Shown: piece by piece, positions 28,701 to 36,944 of the stretch | How positions within the stretch are numbered: position 1 is the stretch's first letter | How the letters are laid out: every line of letters starts with the position of its first letter | DNA from: Streptomyces venezuelae | GTDB lineage: Bacteria; Actinomycetota; Actinomycetes; Streptomycetales; Streptomycetaceae | Direction: 5' to 3' | DNA length: 64,000 nt | NCBI RefSeq assembly: GCF_008642275.1 | Contig: NZ_CP029189.1 | Coordinates: forward strand, 3,292,001-3,356,000 | Position numbers and translations under genes: made by a program | Notes under the pieces: generated by a model | What the model saw: only the letters and a program-made list of their open reading frames with translations | What the model was told of the DNA's origin: nothing | Database searches by the model: none

Positions 28701-28861
28701 GCCGCACCCCCGACGGCACGCTCCACGCGTCCACCCTGGAGGGCGTGGCCGCCGGCCTCGCCTGGTCGGCGGGCCAGTGGCCGCGCCGCTTCGAGGTGGC
28801 GGCGCTGCTGGAGGACCCGTCGCGTACGGCGGAACTGGCCCGGGACCGCTGGTTCGACTGA
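25730..28861 (+). CDS. Sacsin/Hsp90-type ATP-binding protein
   Basis: A 1043-residue protein. Residues 40-140 are a GHKL ATPase module like the sacsin N-terminal repeat: N-box ELAQNAADAAARA (about 57-69), G1 box VANTGAPLD (about 86), a lid region STLRASAKREPAG and G2 GRFGVGFAAVLAVSDEP. The rest is a long acidic Leu/Asp/Glu-rich region with repeated ADP- and LPL-type segments and no recognisable domain. No membrane segment. GTG at 25730 follows GGAGG. Biological role unknown in actinobacteria; chaperone-like action is inferred from the ATPase fold only. Confidence 0.85.
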   Translation: MSVRVTAAQSGVDPFGTARLRRGVLDAWGAGPARFREDANAEEDLALGGYRDRLVIELAQNAADAAARAKVPGRLRLTLHEGEAGHALLAVANTGAPLDATGVESLSTLRASAKREPAGDSVGRFGVGFAAVLAVSDEPAVLGRHGGVRWSLAEARELARGAAVGSPGLGDELRRRDGHVPLLRLPLPAEGTAPEGYDTVVVLPLRDAAAEGLVERLLAGVDDALLLTLPGLREVVVETPSEGTRTLHRRDEGPYTVIEDTTASGTVTHRWRTVRHGGPIERALLADRPVEERLRPAWAVSWAVPVDSDGAPLRPVTAPVVHAPTPTDEPLGIPALLIATLPLDTTRRHPAPGPLLDFLVERAADAYAELLGAWDPVSTALVDLVPGPLGKGELDGALRAAVLQRLPRTAFLAPAAPPEHAEERAALRPFEAEVVEGAGADTVRVLAEVLPTLLPAGLERRAELRTLGVGRLPLGDAIERIAGIERTPEWWHRLYDSLAGVDPDRLSGLPVPLADGRTSIGPRHILLPGADTPADLARLGLKVAHPDAAHPLLEKLGALPATARAVLTTPQVRAAVAASLDAGEIWDEDADTLDADELAEVVLGLVRDADLAPGDEPWLGALALPDEDGELVPAGELLLPGSPLASVIREDEVPYVDADLAERWGAGPLTACGVLATFQLVRATDVVLDPDELEPREGDFAEPDDAGLLDAVDVWCEDVLDQLPDLPVPPVATELIAVRDLDLVDDDCWPQALAMLAQPPLRDALTQPVRILLPDGTTQSVRPYTAWWLRDHPVLDGRRPAGLRAAGGDPLLAGLYTSADATGFEDEQVLRALGVRTSVAALLDEPGGAAELLGRLADPDREVSGHQLHGLYGALADLDPEQVTLPDELRAVVDGEVLVVDAADAVIADAPDLLPLTAGLPLLPVPPSRAADLAELLQVRRLSQTVPAEVTTPGEEHEVPESVLVLLGPATPVTYVEHEELVAGGTELDWRRTPDGTLHASTLEGVAAGLAWSAGQWPRRFEVAALLEDPSRTAELARDRWFD

Positions 28862-28873
28862 CCTGCGGGGGGC

Positions 28874-28905
28874 CGGGTTCCGGGCGGGCGGCCGCCCGGA
28901 ACCCG
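28874..28905 (+). terminator. Terminator after the sacsin-type gene
   Basis: A perfect 14-bp stem (28874-28887 with 28892-28905) with a GCGG loop begins 13 bases after the stop codon. Confidence 0.85.
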
Positions 28906-28915
28906 TGCTCTCCCT

Positions 28916-28944
28916 TTGACAGGCGGCACGTGCCGACTCAGACT
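28916..28944 (+). promoter_or_regulatory. Promoter candidate for the acyltransferase gene
   Basis: TTGACA (28916-28921) and CAGACT (28939-28944) are 17 bases apart, just past the terminator and 80 bases before the start codon. Confidence 0.5.
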
Positions 28945-29023
28945 GATCAGTGCTTTCGTCCGACCAGCGGATCCACGACCACGAAGAGAACGCGCCCTCA
29001 GGGAATCGTTCAGGGGGAGCGTC

Positions 29024-30265
29024 ATGCCCGACAGGAGAGCCCGTTCGGCCGGCTTCCGGTGGTCCCGCGGGCCGGTTTCCGAGCTCTTTTCCGGCCGGAA
29101 CAACAGCCTGGGCCTCCTGCGGCTGATCCTCGCGTCCGCCGTCGTGGTCTCGCACGCGGGCATCCTCGGCTTCGGCAGCCATGAGATCGGTCACGGCTTC
29201 TCGCAGGGGCAGATCGACCTCGGGAAGATGGCCGTGTTCGGCTTCTTCTTCCTCTCCGGCATCCTCGTGACGCGCAGCGGGAACCGGCTGCCCGTGGGCC
29301 GCTTCCTGTGGCACCGCGCGCTGCGTCTGCTGCCCGGTTTCTGGGTCTGCATGGCCGTCACGGCCTTCGCCGTGGCCCCGTACCTGTACTGGCGTCAGCA
29401 CGGCAGCACGGCCGGGTTCTGGGACCACCCGCAGGGGCCCTTCGCGTACGTCGAGGCGAACTGGGCCGTGGGTGTCGGGCAGTGGGGGATATCCGGTGTG
29501 ATGGAGACCGGGACCACCAAGGGGCTCACGCACAACGCGGCGATGAACGGCGCCCTGTGGTCACTGGCCTACGAGATCCTCTGCTACCTCGGGGTCGGCC
29601 TGCTCGCGCTCGGCGGGTCGCTGGTGCGGTCCCGGCGCACCGTCCTCGCGGTGGCCGTGGTCCTGGGCGGCCTGGTCGTCGGGGACGCCGTAGGCAACCG
29701 CCTGAACTCCGGGGCCGGGAGCGCGGCGCACGGCGGTGACCTGGTGATACCGCTGATGGGCCCGCACAGCGTGAACTTCATGGTCTACCTCGGTTTCGCC
29801 TTCGCCCTCGGTGCGGTGCTGGAGCTCTACAAGGAGCGCGTCCCGGTCAGCGACCCGCTGGCGGCCCTCAGCGCGGTGGTGTTCGCGCTGACCCTGCACT
29901 ACGGGTACTTCTTCGCCCTGGGCGTGCCGGCCTTCTGCTACCTGCTGCTGTGGCTGGCCATCCGGCTGCCGAAGCCGTTCCAGCGGATCGGCGCCCGGCA
30001 CGACTACTCGTACGGCATCTACATCTACGGCTTCCTCGTGCAGCAGTCGCTGGCCGTCCTCGGTGGCGCGCGCTGGGGTTTCGCCGCCTACCTGGGTCTC
30101 TCCCTGGCCGGTGCGCTGTTCGCGGCGGTGCTCTCCTGGCACCTGGTGGAACGCCCGGCGATGCGCCTGAAGGACATCGGCGCCCGGCGCCGCCCCGCGA
30201 ACGGCGTCCCGGGCCCCCGGCAGGCCGCCACCGCCGAGGGCCAGCAGCCCGTGTCGGTGTCCTGA
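29024..30265 (+). CDS. Membrane acyltransferase, OafA/YrhL family (acyltransferase_3)
   Basis: A 413-residue membrane protein with about ten helices. N-terminal family marks: NSLGLLRLILASAVVVSHAG with the conserved His of helix 1 (residue about 45), FFFLSGILVTRS (about 74-85), then FLWHRALRLLPGFWVC (about 95-110). It ends SWHLVERPAMRLKD, the usual final helix, plus a 30-residue tail. It O-acylates surface sugars, lipids or small molecules; substrate not indicated. ATG at 29024 follows AGGGGGAG. It runs convergently into the P-type ATPase with a 4-base gap. Confidence 0.88.
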   Translation: MPDRRARSAGFRWSRGPVSELFSGRNNSLGLLRLILASAVVVSHAGILGFGSHEIGHGFSQGQIDLGKMAVFGFFFLSGILVTRSGNRLPVGRFLWHRALRLLPGFWVCMAVTAFAVAPYLYWRQHGSTAGFWDHPQGPFAYVEANWAVGVGQWGISGVMETGTTKGLTHNAAMNGALWSLAYEILCYLGVGLLALGGSLVRSRRTVLAVAVVLGGLVVGDAVGNRLNSGAGSAAHGGDLVIPLMGPHSVNFMVYLGFAFALGAVLELYKERVPVSDPLAALSAVVFALTLHYGYFFALGVPAFCYLLLWLAIRLPKPFQRIGARHDYSYGIYIYGFLVQQSLAVLGGARWGFAAYLGLSLAGALFAAVLSWHLVERPAMRLKDIGARRRPANGVPGPRQAATAEGQQPVSVS

Positions 30266-30269
30266 CCGG

Positions 30270-32735
30270 TCAGGCCGGGACCTTCCGGTCGACCCACCTG
30301 AAGGTGAACTCGATCAGGACGGCCGCGCCCACGGCGACGGCCACCGCGATCCACGGCACCACGGCGCCCACCAGCTTGAGCTGGAAGAAGTCCTGCAGCC
30401 ACGGCACGACGAGGACGATCAGGAACGCCCCGCCCATCGCGCCGACCAGGGCCACCCGCCACCACGTGTAGGGGCGGGCGATGATCGCCAGTACCCACAT
30501 GGACGTCAGGAACAGCGTCAGCGTGGCCGCGCTGGACTCGGCTTCGAGGGCGCCCTGGCCCGTGTAGTGGTGGCGGGCGATCAGGTACGAGACGAAGGTG
30601 GCGACGGCCGCGACGACGCCGCCGGGGATCGCGTACCGCATGACCCGTTTCACGAAGTGCGGTTTCGCGCGTTCCTTGTTCGGGGCCAGGGCCAGGAAGA
30701 AGGCCGGGATGCCGATGGTGAGCGTGGACAGCAGCGTCAGGTGTCGGGGCAGGAAGGGGTACTCGACCTGCGAGCAGACCACCAGGATGGCCAGCAGTAC
30801 CGAGTAGACCGTCTTCGTGAGGAAGAGGGTGGCCACGCGGGTGATGTTGCCGATGACCCGGCGGCCCTCGGCGACCACCGACGGCAGGGTCGAGAAGCTG
30901 TTGTTGAGGAGGACGATCTGGGCCACCGCCTTCGTCGCCTCCGAACCGGAGCCCATGCTCACGCCGATGTCGGCGTCCTTGAGGGCGAGGACGTCGTTGA
31001 CCCCGTCGCCCGTCATGGCGACCGTGTGGCCCTTCGACTGGAGGGCCCCCACCATGTCCCGCTTCTGCTGCGGGCTCACCCGTCCGAAGACCGAGTTGTC
31101 GTCGAGGACCTTCGCCATGTCGGTCCGGTCGGTGGGGAGCCGCCGGGCGTCCACGGTGTTCTCCGCGCCCGGCAGGCCCAGCTTGCCGGCGACCGCGCCG
31201 ACGGAGACCGCGTTGTCACCGGAGATGACCTTCGCGCTCACGTTCTGGTCCTCGAAGTAGCGCAGTGTGTCGGCGGCGTCGGGCCGCAGCCGCTGTTCCA
31301 GGACGACCAGGGCGGTGGGCCGGACGCCGGTGGCGACGGCCGCGTCGTCGAGTTCCCGGGCGGAGCGGGCCAGCAGGAGGACGCGCAGTCCCTGCTCGTT
31401 GAGGTCGTTGATCTCGTCGAGGGCGGGGTCCCCGGCGGGGAGCAGCACGTCGGGGGCGCCGAGCAGCCAGGTGTTGTTCTCCCCGTCGCCCTCGCTGAAG
31501 CTGGCTCCGCTGTACTTGCGGGCGGAGGAGAAGGGCAGGGACTCGGTGCAGCGCCACTCCGCCATGTCGGGGTAGGCGTCGATGATCGCCTGGAGGCTGG
31601 CGTTGGGGCGCGGGTCGGACTCGCCGAGGGCGCCGAGCACCTTCTTGACGTACGAGGGCTCCGCGCCGCCGAGCGGACGCAGCTCGGTGACGTCCATGCC
31701 GCCCTCGGTGAGGGTTCCGGTCTTGTCGAGGCAGACGACGTCGACGCGGGCGAGGCCTTCGATGGCGGGCAGCTCCTGGACCAGGCACTGCTTGCGGCCG
31801 AGGCGGATGACGCCGATCGCGAAGGCCACGGAGGTGAGCAGGACGAGTCCCTCGGGGATCATCGGGACGATGCCGCCGACGGTCCGGGCGATGGAGTCCT
31901 TGAGGTTGTTGTCCTTGACGAGGAGCTGGCTGATGATCAGGCCGATCGAGGTCGGGATCATCATCCAGGTGACGTACTTGAGGATGGTGGAGATGCCGGA
32001 GCGCAGCTCGGAGTGGACGAGCGTGAAGCGGGAGGCCTCTTCGGCCAACTGGGCGGCGTAGGCCTCGCGGCCGACCTTGGTGGCGGTGAAGGCGCCGCCG
32101 CCGGCGACGACGAAGGACCCGGACATCACCGGGTCGCCGGGCTTCTTCAGGACGGGGTCGGCCTCGCCGGTGAGCAGGGACTCGTCGATCTCCAGGCCGT
32201 CGGCCTCGCCGACGGATCCGTCGACGACGACCTTGTCGCCGGGGCCGAGTTCCACGACGTCGCCGAGGACGATCTCGGAGGTGGAGATCTCGGCGGTCCG
32301 GCCGTCGCGGCGGACGCTGGGTTTGGCCTCGCCGATGACGGCGAGGCTGTCGAGGGTCTTCTTGGCGCGCAGTTCCTGGATGATGCCGATGCCGGTGTTC
32401 GCGACGATCACGAACCCGAAGAGGCTGTCCTGGATCGGTGCGACGAAGAGCATGATCACCCAGAGCACGCCGATGATCGCGTTGAACCGGGTGAAGACGT
32501 TGGCGCGGACGATGTCGGTGGTGGAGCGGCTGCTCCGCAGGGGAACGTCGTTGACCTCGCCCCGCGCGACCCGCTCGGCGACCTCGGCGGTGCTGAGCCC
32601 GCCCGGCTTGAAGAGGGGCGCGGGCGGTCGCACCGGATGTACGGGGTCCAGCTCCGCTCCCGCGTCGATGGCGGGGGCGGCCGTCCCACCACCCGGCTCC
32701 GGCCCGTCGGATTCGGTTCCAGCCCGCTGCGTCAT
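30270..32735 (-). CDS. Cation-transporting P-type ATPase (CtpE-like)
   Basis: An 821-residue pump. Motifs in order: actuator loop ESLLTGEADPV (about 175), the helix-4 ion site VPMIPEGLVLLTS (about 285), phosphorylation site VVCLDKTGTLTEGG (about 330, Asp), a K-x-SGA nucleotide motif in SSARKYSGASF, hinge MTGDGVNDVLALKDADIG (about 597) and a C-terminal helix bundle. The PMIPEGL signature and overall order resemble mycobacterial CtpE, reported as a calcium/cation importer, rather than copper (CPC) or KdpB types. No N-terminal metal-binding domain. The first 45 residues are disordered. Confidence 0.92.
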   Translation of the reverse strand: MTQRAGTESDGPEPGGGTAAPAIDAGAELDPVHPVRPPAPLFKPGGLSTAEVAERVARGEVNDVPLRSSRSTTDIVRANVFTRFNAIIGVLWVIMLFVAPIQDSLFGFVIVANTGIGIIQELRAKKTLDSLAVIGEAKPSVRRDGRTAEISTSEIVLGDVVELGPGDKVVVDGSVGEADGLEIDESLLTGEADPVLKKPGDPVMSGSFVVAGGGAFTATKVGREAYAAQLAEEASRFTLVHSELRSGISTILKYVTWMMIPTSIGLIISQLLVKDNNLKDSIARTVGGIVPMIPEGLVLLTSVAFAIGVIRLGRKQCLVQELPAIEGLARVDVVCLDKTGTLTEGGMDVTELRPLGGAEPSYVKKVLGALGESDPRPNASLQAIIDAYPDMAEWRCTESLPFSSARKYSGASFSEGDGENNTWLLGAPDVLLPAGDPALDEINDLNEQGLRVLLLARSARELDDAAVATGVRPTALVVLEQRLRPDAADTLRYFEDQNVSAKVISGDNAVSVGAVAGKLGLPGAENTVDARRLPTDRTDMAKVLDDNSVFGRVSPQQKRDMVGALQSKGHTVAMTGDGVNDVLALKDADIGVSMGSGSEATKAVAQIVLLNNSFSTLPSVVAEGRRVIGNITRVATLFLTKTVYSVLLAILVVCSQVEYPFLPRHLTLLSTLTIGIPAFFLALAPNKERAKPHFVKRVMRYAIPGGVVAAVATFVSYLIARHHYTGQGALEAESSAATLTLFLTSMWVLAIIARPYTWWRVALVGAMGGAFLIVLVVPWLQDFFQLKLVGAVVPWIAVAVAVGAAVLIEFTFRWVDRKVPA

Positions 32736-32865
32736 GTCTTCGACGTTAAGCGGGGTTCTTGCGCTTCACTCGCTGAGCGGCGGGAAGATCCGACCTCAGG
32801 ATGACCCGAATCGTCCCCTGGTAGCCCGCGCGCCGCCCCACCCCGAGCCCCCTCGGATGAGCCGC

Positions 32866-33162
32866 CTACGCCTGCGGGGCCGGGCCCGCCTGCCCGTCCC
32901 GCTCGGCCTGCGCAGCAGCTTCCGCGTGACGTTTCAGCGCCGCGTCGCGGCCTCGGACGTACCAGATGCCGATCAGGCCGAGGAAGCCTCCGGCCGCGCA
33001 GGTCCAGACCCACCACAGCCGGCCCCGGTCGGCGAACCACCCGTAGAAGGGCAGCTGGACCAGGAAGAGGGCGAACCACAGGATCGTGCCGCCTGTGACG
33101 GTGGCGACGACGGGGCCCTCCAGGGGCTCGGGCGCCTCGTGCTTCGCAATCCATTTCGCCAT
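32866..33162 (-). CDS. DUF2530 small membrane protein
   Basis: A 98-residue protein with two hydrophobic helices (VVATVTGGTILWFALFLVQL, about 18-37, and WWVWTCAAGGFLGLIGIWYV, about 49-68) then a charged tail (YVRGRDAALKRH). This matches the DUF2530 family, found next to NCS2 purine permeases in actinobacteria, as here. Function unknown; a permease partner is a plausible guess. Confidence 0.85.
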   Translation of the reverse strand: MAKWIAKHEAPEPLEGPVVATVTGGTILWFALFLVQLPFYGWFADRGRLWWVWTCAAGGFLGLIGIWYVRGRDAALKRHAEAAAQAERDGQAGPAPQA

Positions 33163-33226
33163 GCGGCAAGTCTAGGCGGCGCGAAACGTCATCTACGCGC
33201 GGAGATGGACGCCCTTTCGTTCATGT

Positions 33227-33273
33227 GTTCATACTGAAACGGTTTGGGCGCGGCCCATTTTCTTCGTATGAAC
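33227..33273. promoter_or_regulatory. Inverted repeat in the DUF2530/purine permease promoter
   Basis: GTTCATAC (33227-33234) is inverted as GTATGAAC (33266-33273) with 31 bases between, in the 128-base divergent interval. The gap is about three helix turns, so it could be a looped operator or two half-sites. A CATACT -10-like element overlaps the left arm. Confidence 0.4.
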
Positions 33274-33290
33274 CACCCAATGAGGACCGT

Positions 33291-34754
33291 ATGAGCACCC
33301 CGGCCCCCGCCCCCGCAGCGACCGCCCCGGAGCCTTCCCCCCAGGAGCCCTCCGGCCCGCTGGACCGCTACTTCAAGATCTCCGAGCGCGGCTCGACCCT
33401 CGCCCGCGAGGTCCGCGGCGGCTTCGCGACCTTCTTCGCCATGGCCTACATCATCGTGCTCAACCCGATCATCCTGGGCAGCGCGAAGGACATGTACGGG
33501 CACCAGCTCGACAACGGCCAGCTCGTGACGGCCACCGCCCTGACGGCGGCCTTCACGACCCTCCTCATGGGTGTCATCGGCAACGTCCCGATCGCGCTCG
33601 CCGCCGGCCTCGGCGTGAACACGGTCGTCGCGCTCCAGCTCGCCCCCCGCATGAGCTGGCCGGACGCCATGGGCATGGTGGTCCTGGCCGGTTTCGTCGT
33701 GATGCTGCTGGTCGCCACCGGCCTGCGCGAGCGGGTCATGAGCGCCGTCCCGCTGGGCCTGCGCAAGGGCATCGCCATCGGCATCGGCCTGTTCATCATG
33801 CTGATCGGCCTGGTCGACGCGGGCTTCGTCTCCCGCATCCCCGACGCCGCGCACACCACGGTCCCGCTCCAGCTCGGCAGCGACGGCCACCTGCACGGCT
33901 GGCCGGTCCTGGTCTTCGTGATCGGCGTGCTGCTCACCCTCGCCCTGCTGATCCGCAAGACGCCGGGCGCGATCCTGATCTCCATCGTGGCCATGACCGT
34001 CGTGGCCGTCGTGGTCCAGCTGTTCGCGAAGCTGCCCGACTCCGGCTGGGGCCTGACCGTGCCCGAGTGGCCCGGCAACCCGGTGGCCGCGCCCGACTTC
34101 GGGCTCGTCGGCGAGGTCAGCCTGTTCGGCGGCTTCGGCAAGGTCGGGATGCTCACCGGCATCCTGTTCGTCTTCACCGTGCTGCTGTCCTGCTTCTTCG
34201 ACGCGATGGGCACGATCCTCGGCGTCGGCGACGAGGCGAAGCTGATCGACAAGAAGACCGGCGAGTTCCCCGGGATCAACCGGGTCCTGCTGGTCGACGG
34301 TCTGGCGGTCGCCTCGGGCGGCGCCACCTCCTCCTCCGCGACCACCTGCTTCGTGGAGTCCACGGCCGGTGTCGGCGAGGGCGCCCGTACGGGCATGGCG
34401 AACGTCGTGACGGGCGGCCTCTTCGCCGTGGCGCTGTTCCTCGCCCCGCTCGCCACCATGGTCCCGTCCCAGGCGGCCACCCCGGCGCTCGTGGCGGTCG
34501 GCTTCCTGATCCTGGCGGGCTCGGTCAAGGACATCGACTGGAGCGACTTCACCATCGCCGTCCCGGCCTTCCTGGCCATGGTGATGATGCCCTTCACCTA
34601 CTCGATCACCAACGGCATCGGCATCGGCTTCATCAGCTTCTGCGTGCTGCGCCTGGCGACCGGCCGGGGACGCGGGGTCCCGGTGGCCATGTACGTGGTG
34701 TCGGCGGTGTTCGTCTTCTACTACGCGATGCCCGCCCTCGGCCTCGCGCACTAG
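33291..34754 (+). CDS. NCS2-family purine permease (AzgA-like)
   Basis: A 487-residue transporter of adenine, guanine or hypoxanthine. The first helices read GGFATFFAMAYIIVLNPIILG (AzgA type), later GLGVNTVVALQLAPRMSW, the FFDAMGTILGVGDEAKL motif (about 303) and TTCFVESTAGVGEGARTGMANV (about 350-371, split by position), all family-defining. About 13-14 helices. I used ATG at 33291 after GAGGA; the frame extends 22 codons upstream without support. It ends 1 base from the convergent ribbon-helix-helix gene. Confidence 0.93.
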   Translation: MSTPAPAPAATAPEPSPQEPSGPLDRYFKISERGSTLAREVRGGFATFFAMAYIIVLNPIILGSAKDMYGHQLDNGQLVTATALTAAFTTLLMGVIGNVPIALAAGLGVNTVVALQLAPRMSWPDAMGMVVLAGFVVMLLVATGLRERVMSAVPLGLRKGIAIGIGLFIMLIGLVDAGFVSRIPDAAHTTVPLQLGSDGHLHGWPVLVFVIGVLLTLALLIRKTPGAILISIVAMTVVAVVVQLFAKLPDSGWGLTVPEWPGNPVAAPDFGLVGEVSLFGGFGKVGMLTGILFVFTVLLSCFFDAMGTILGVGDEAKLIDKKTGEFPGINRVLLVDGLAVASGGATSSSATTCFVESTAGVGEGARTGMANVVTGGLFAVALFLAPLATMVPSQAATPALVAVGFLILAGSVKDIDWSDFTIAVPAFLAMVMMPFTYSITNGIGIGFISFCVLRLATGRGRGVPVAMYVVSAVFVFYYAMPALGLAH

Positions 34755-34755
34755 C

Positions 34756-34995
34756 TCACGTCAGACCGTAGAACTTCTCTGTCTCGTCGACGGCCGCCTT
34801 GAAGCGCTCGTCGAAGTCGTCGCGAATGAGCGTCCGGACCACATAGTCCTGGACGCTCATTCCGCGTTTGGCGGCGTGGATCCGGAGCCTGTCGAGGAGC
34901 TCCCCGTCTATGCGCATGCTCAGCACATGTGTCCCCATGCCGAAAGAGTCGGGGCACGGGGTGCGCGCGCGGGCCGCTTTCAGCCGCCGACTCAC
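34756..34995 (-). CDS. Ribbon-helix-helix (Arc/CopG-type) small protein
   Basis: 79 residues from GTG at 34995, or 60 residues from ATG at 34938 (MGTHVLSMRIDGELLDRLRI). The second half of the core is a beta-strand VLSMRID followed by helices DGELLDRLRIHAAKRG and SVQDYVVRTLIRDDF, the RHH pattern of small DNA-binding or antitoxin proteins. No toxin gene is adjacent (the MarR gene is divergent), so it is either an orphan antitoxin-like protein or a small regulator. Neither start has a strong ribosome site. Confidence 0.75.
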   Translation of the reverse strand: MSRRLKAARARTPCPDSFGMGTHVLSMRIDGELLDRLRIHAAKRGMSVQDYVVRTLIRDDFDERFKAAVDETEKFYGLT

Positions 34996-35044
34996 CCGTA
35001 TGAGTGACCCCAGGTGTAACCCGGGAAACCGGTTTTCCTTAGGA

Positions 35045-35062
35045 AGAGTAATGAGTTACTCT
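35045..35062. promoter_or_regulatory. MarR autoregulatory operator candidate
   Basis: AGAGTAA-TGAG-TTACTCT is an 18-base inverted repeat with 7-bp arms. It overlaps the first possible start codon (35051) and contains TACTCT, a good -10 match, 6 bases before the alternative in-frame ATG at 35069. If transcription starts near 35069, the mRNA is leaderless and the operator covers the -10. Confidence 0.6.
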
Positions 35063-35506
35063 AAATACATGCATGACCTCTCCCATGGCGACGACGCAGC
35101 CGCCGTGAACGATCTCCGCTCCGCCGTCATGCGGCTGGGGCGACGCCTGAAGCACCAGCGTGTGGACGAATCGCTGAGCCCGACCGAGATGTCGGTCCTC
35201 GGCACCCTCGCCCGCTGCGGCCAGGCCACACCCGGTGAGCTCGCCCGACGCGAGCACGTCCAGCCGCCGTCGATGACACGCATCGTCGCGTTGCTGGAAG
35301 CCAAGGGACTGGTCACGCTGGAACCGCACCCCGACGACCGCCGCCAAAAGGTGGTCCGCCAGACGCAGGAGGCCGAAGCGATGCTCGAAGAGAGCCGCCG
35401 CAAGCGCAACGCCTTCCTGGCAGGGCTCGCAGCCGAGCTGACCGAGGACGAATGGGCCAAGCTCCGCGCGGCCGCACCCGTCCTGGAGAAGCTCGCGCAC
35501 CTCTGA
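35051..35506 (+). CDS. MarR-family transcriptional regulator
   Basis: 151 residues from 35051 or 145 from 35069 (MHDLSHGDDAAAVNDLR). Winged HTH in the middle: PTEMSVLGTLARCGQATPGELA, REHVQPPSMTRIVALLEAKGLV and the wing with HPDDRRQKVVRQT (family DxRxxxV). The long helices at each end form the dimer. The MFS transporter starts 27 bases downstream, so this is probably its repressor, with a drug or phenolic ligand. The A/T-rich inverted repeat at its start supports autoregulation and favours the later start. Confidence 0.9.
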   Translation: MSYSKYMHDLSHGDDAAAVNDLRSAVMRLGRRLKHQRVDESLSPTEMSVLGTLARCGQATPGELARREHVQPPSMTRIVALLEAKGLVTLEPHPDDRRQKVVRQTQEAEAMLEESRRKRNAFLAGLAAELTEDEWAKLRAAAPVLEKLAHL

Positions 35507-35532
35507 GGAACGACGCCAGGAGGCGAACGCTT

Positions 35533-36903
35533 TTGAGTACGGGAACCGGAGCAGACTCCGCACCCGGCCACACATCCACCCCCACCACCGCCGTGAGCGC
35601 CCCCCGGGCCGTCACGGCACCCGCGGGCAAGGGCTCCATGTTCAGCTCGCTGAAGATCCGCAACTACCGGCTCTTCGCCACCGGCCAGGTCGTCTCCAAC
35701 ACGGGCACCTGGATGCAGCGCATCGCCCAGGACTGGCTGGTCCTCTCGCTGACCGGCTCCGCCTCCGCCGTCGGCATCACCATCGCCCTGCAGTTCCTGC
35801 CGATGCTGATGTTCGGCCTCTACGGCGGCGTCCTCGCCGACCGGCTGCCCAAGCGGCCGCTGCTGCTGGCCACCCAGAGCGCGATGGGCCTGACCGGCAT
35901 CGCCCTCGCCGCCCTCACCCTGGCCGGGCACGTCCAGGTGTGGCACGTCTACCTCGCCGCCTTCGCGCTCGGCCTGGTCACCGTCGTCGACAACCCGGCC
36001 CGGCAGACCTTCGTGTCCGAGATGGTCGGCAAGGACCAGGTGGCCAACGCCGTCAGCCTGAACTCCGCGAACTTCCAGTCCGCGCGGCTGGTCGGCCCGG
36101 CGATCGCCGGCGTACTGATCACCGCCGTCGGCTCCGGCTGGGCCTTCCTGCTGAACGGACTGTCCTTCGCCGCACCCCTCGCCGCCCTGCTGATGATGCG
36201 GACCGACGAACTCCACCCGGTCGAGCCGCGCCCCCGCGCCAAGGGACAGCTGCGCGAAGGCCTGCGCTACGTCGCCGGCCGCCCCGAGCTGATCTGGCCG
36301 ATCGTGCTCGTGGGCTTCATCGGCACCTTCGGGTTCAACTTCCCGATCTGGCTCTCGGCGTACGTCAGCGACGTCTTCCACGGGGACGCGGGCACGTACG
36401 GGCTCTTCAACACCCTGATCGCGGCCGGCTCCCTGGTGGGCGCCCTGCTCGCCGCCCGGCGCGGACAGTCCCGCCTGCGGGTGCTGGTGGCCGCCGCCGC
36501 CCTGTTCTCGGTCCTCCTCCTGGTGACCGCCTTCGCACCCGGCTTCTGGCTCTTCGCCGCCCTGCTCGTGCCCATCGGGATCTTCGGCCTGACCGTCAAC
36601 GTCACGGCCAACTCCAGCGTGCAGATGGCCACCGACCCCGAGATGCGGGGCCGGGTCATGGCCCTGTTCATGATGGTGTTCACCGGCGGCACCCCGCTGG
36701 GCGCTCCCCTGCTGGGCTGGATCACCGACACCTACGGCGCCCGGATCGGCATGGCCGCGGGCGGTGTGATCTCCCTGGCCGCCTCCCTCGCGATCGCCGT
36801 GGTCCTGGCCCGCGTCGGCAACCTCCGGCTGCGGGTGAACCGGCACGGCGTGACCTTCGTCCCGGCCGTCCCGCGCCACCGCGAACTGGTGACGGTGGCC
36901 TGA
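35533..36903 (+). CDS. MFS transporter (enterobactin/drug exporter-like)
   Basis: A 456-residue twelve-helix transporter of the DHA3/EntS-like group (NYRLFATGQVVSNTGTWMQR near residue 43, GGVLADRLPKRPLLL after helix 2, DNPARQTFVSEMV, and NVTANSSVQMATDPEMRGRVMAL around loop 10, quoted in parts). I chose TTG at 35533 because AGGAGG precedes it; upstream frame overlaps marR. An ATG at 35638 (MFSSLKIRNYR) is an alternative lacking a leader of 35 disordered residues. Likely an efflux pump controlled by the MarR protein. Confidence 0.88.
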   Translation: MSTGTGADSAPGHTSTPTTAVSAPRAVTAPAGKGSMFSSLKIRNYRLFATGQVVSNTGTWMQRIAQDWLVLSLTGSASAVGITIALQFLPMLMFGLYGGVLADRLPKRPLLLATQSAMGLTGIALAALTLAGHVQVWHVYLAAFALGLVTVVDNPARQTFVSEMVGKDQVANAVSLNSANFQSARLVGPAIAGVLITAVGSGWAFLLNGLSFAAPLAALLMMRTDELHPVEPRPRAKGQLREGLRYVAGRPELIWPIVLVGFIGTFGFNFPIWLSAYVSDVFHGDAGTYGLFNTLIAAGSLVGALLAARRGQSRLRVLVAAAALFSVLLLVTAFAPGFWLFAALLVPIGIFGLTVNVTANSSVQMATDPEMRGRVMALFMMVFTGGTPLGAPLLGWITDTYGARIGMAAGGVISLAASLAIAVVLARVGNLRLRVNRHGVTFVPAVPRHRELVTVA

Positions 36904-36944
36904 CCCTGCGGCCCTGCGGCCCTGCCTTTCGGGCTGCGCCCGGA

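Noticed and set aside
34756-35506. Toxin-antitoxin module (RHH protein plus neighbour)
   Set aside because: The neighbour is a divergent MarR regulator of an MFS pump; no toxin-like gene adjoins the RHH gene.
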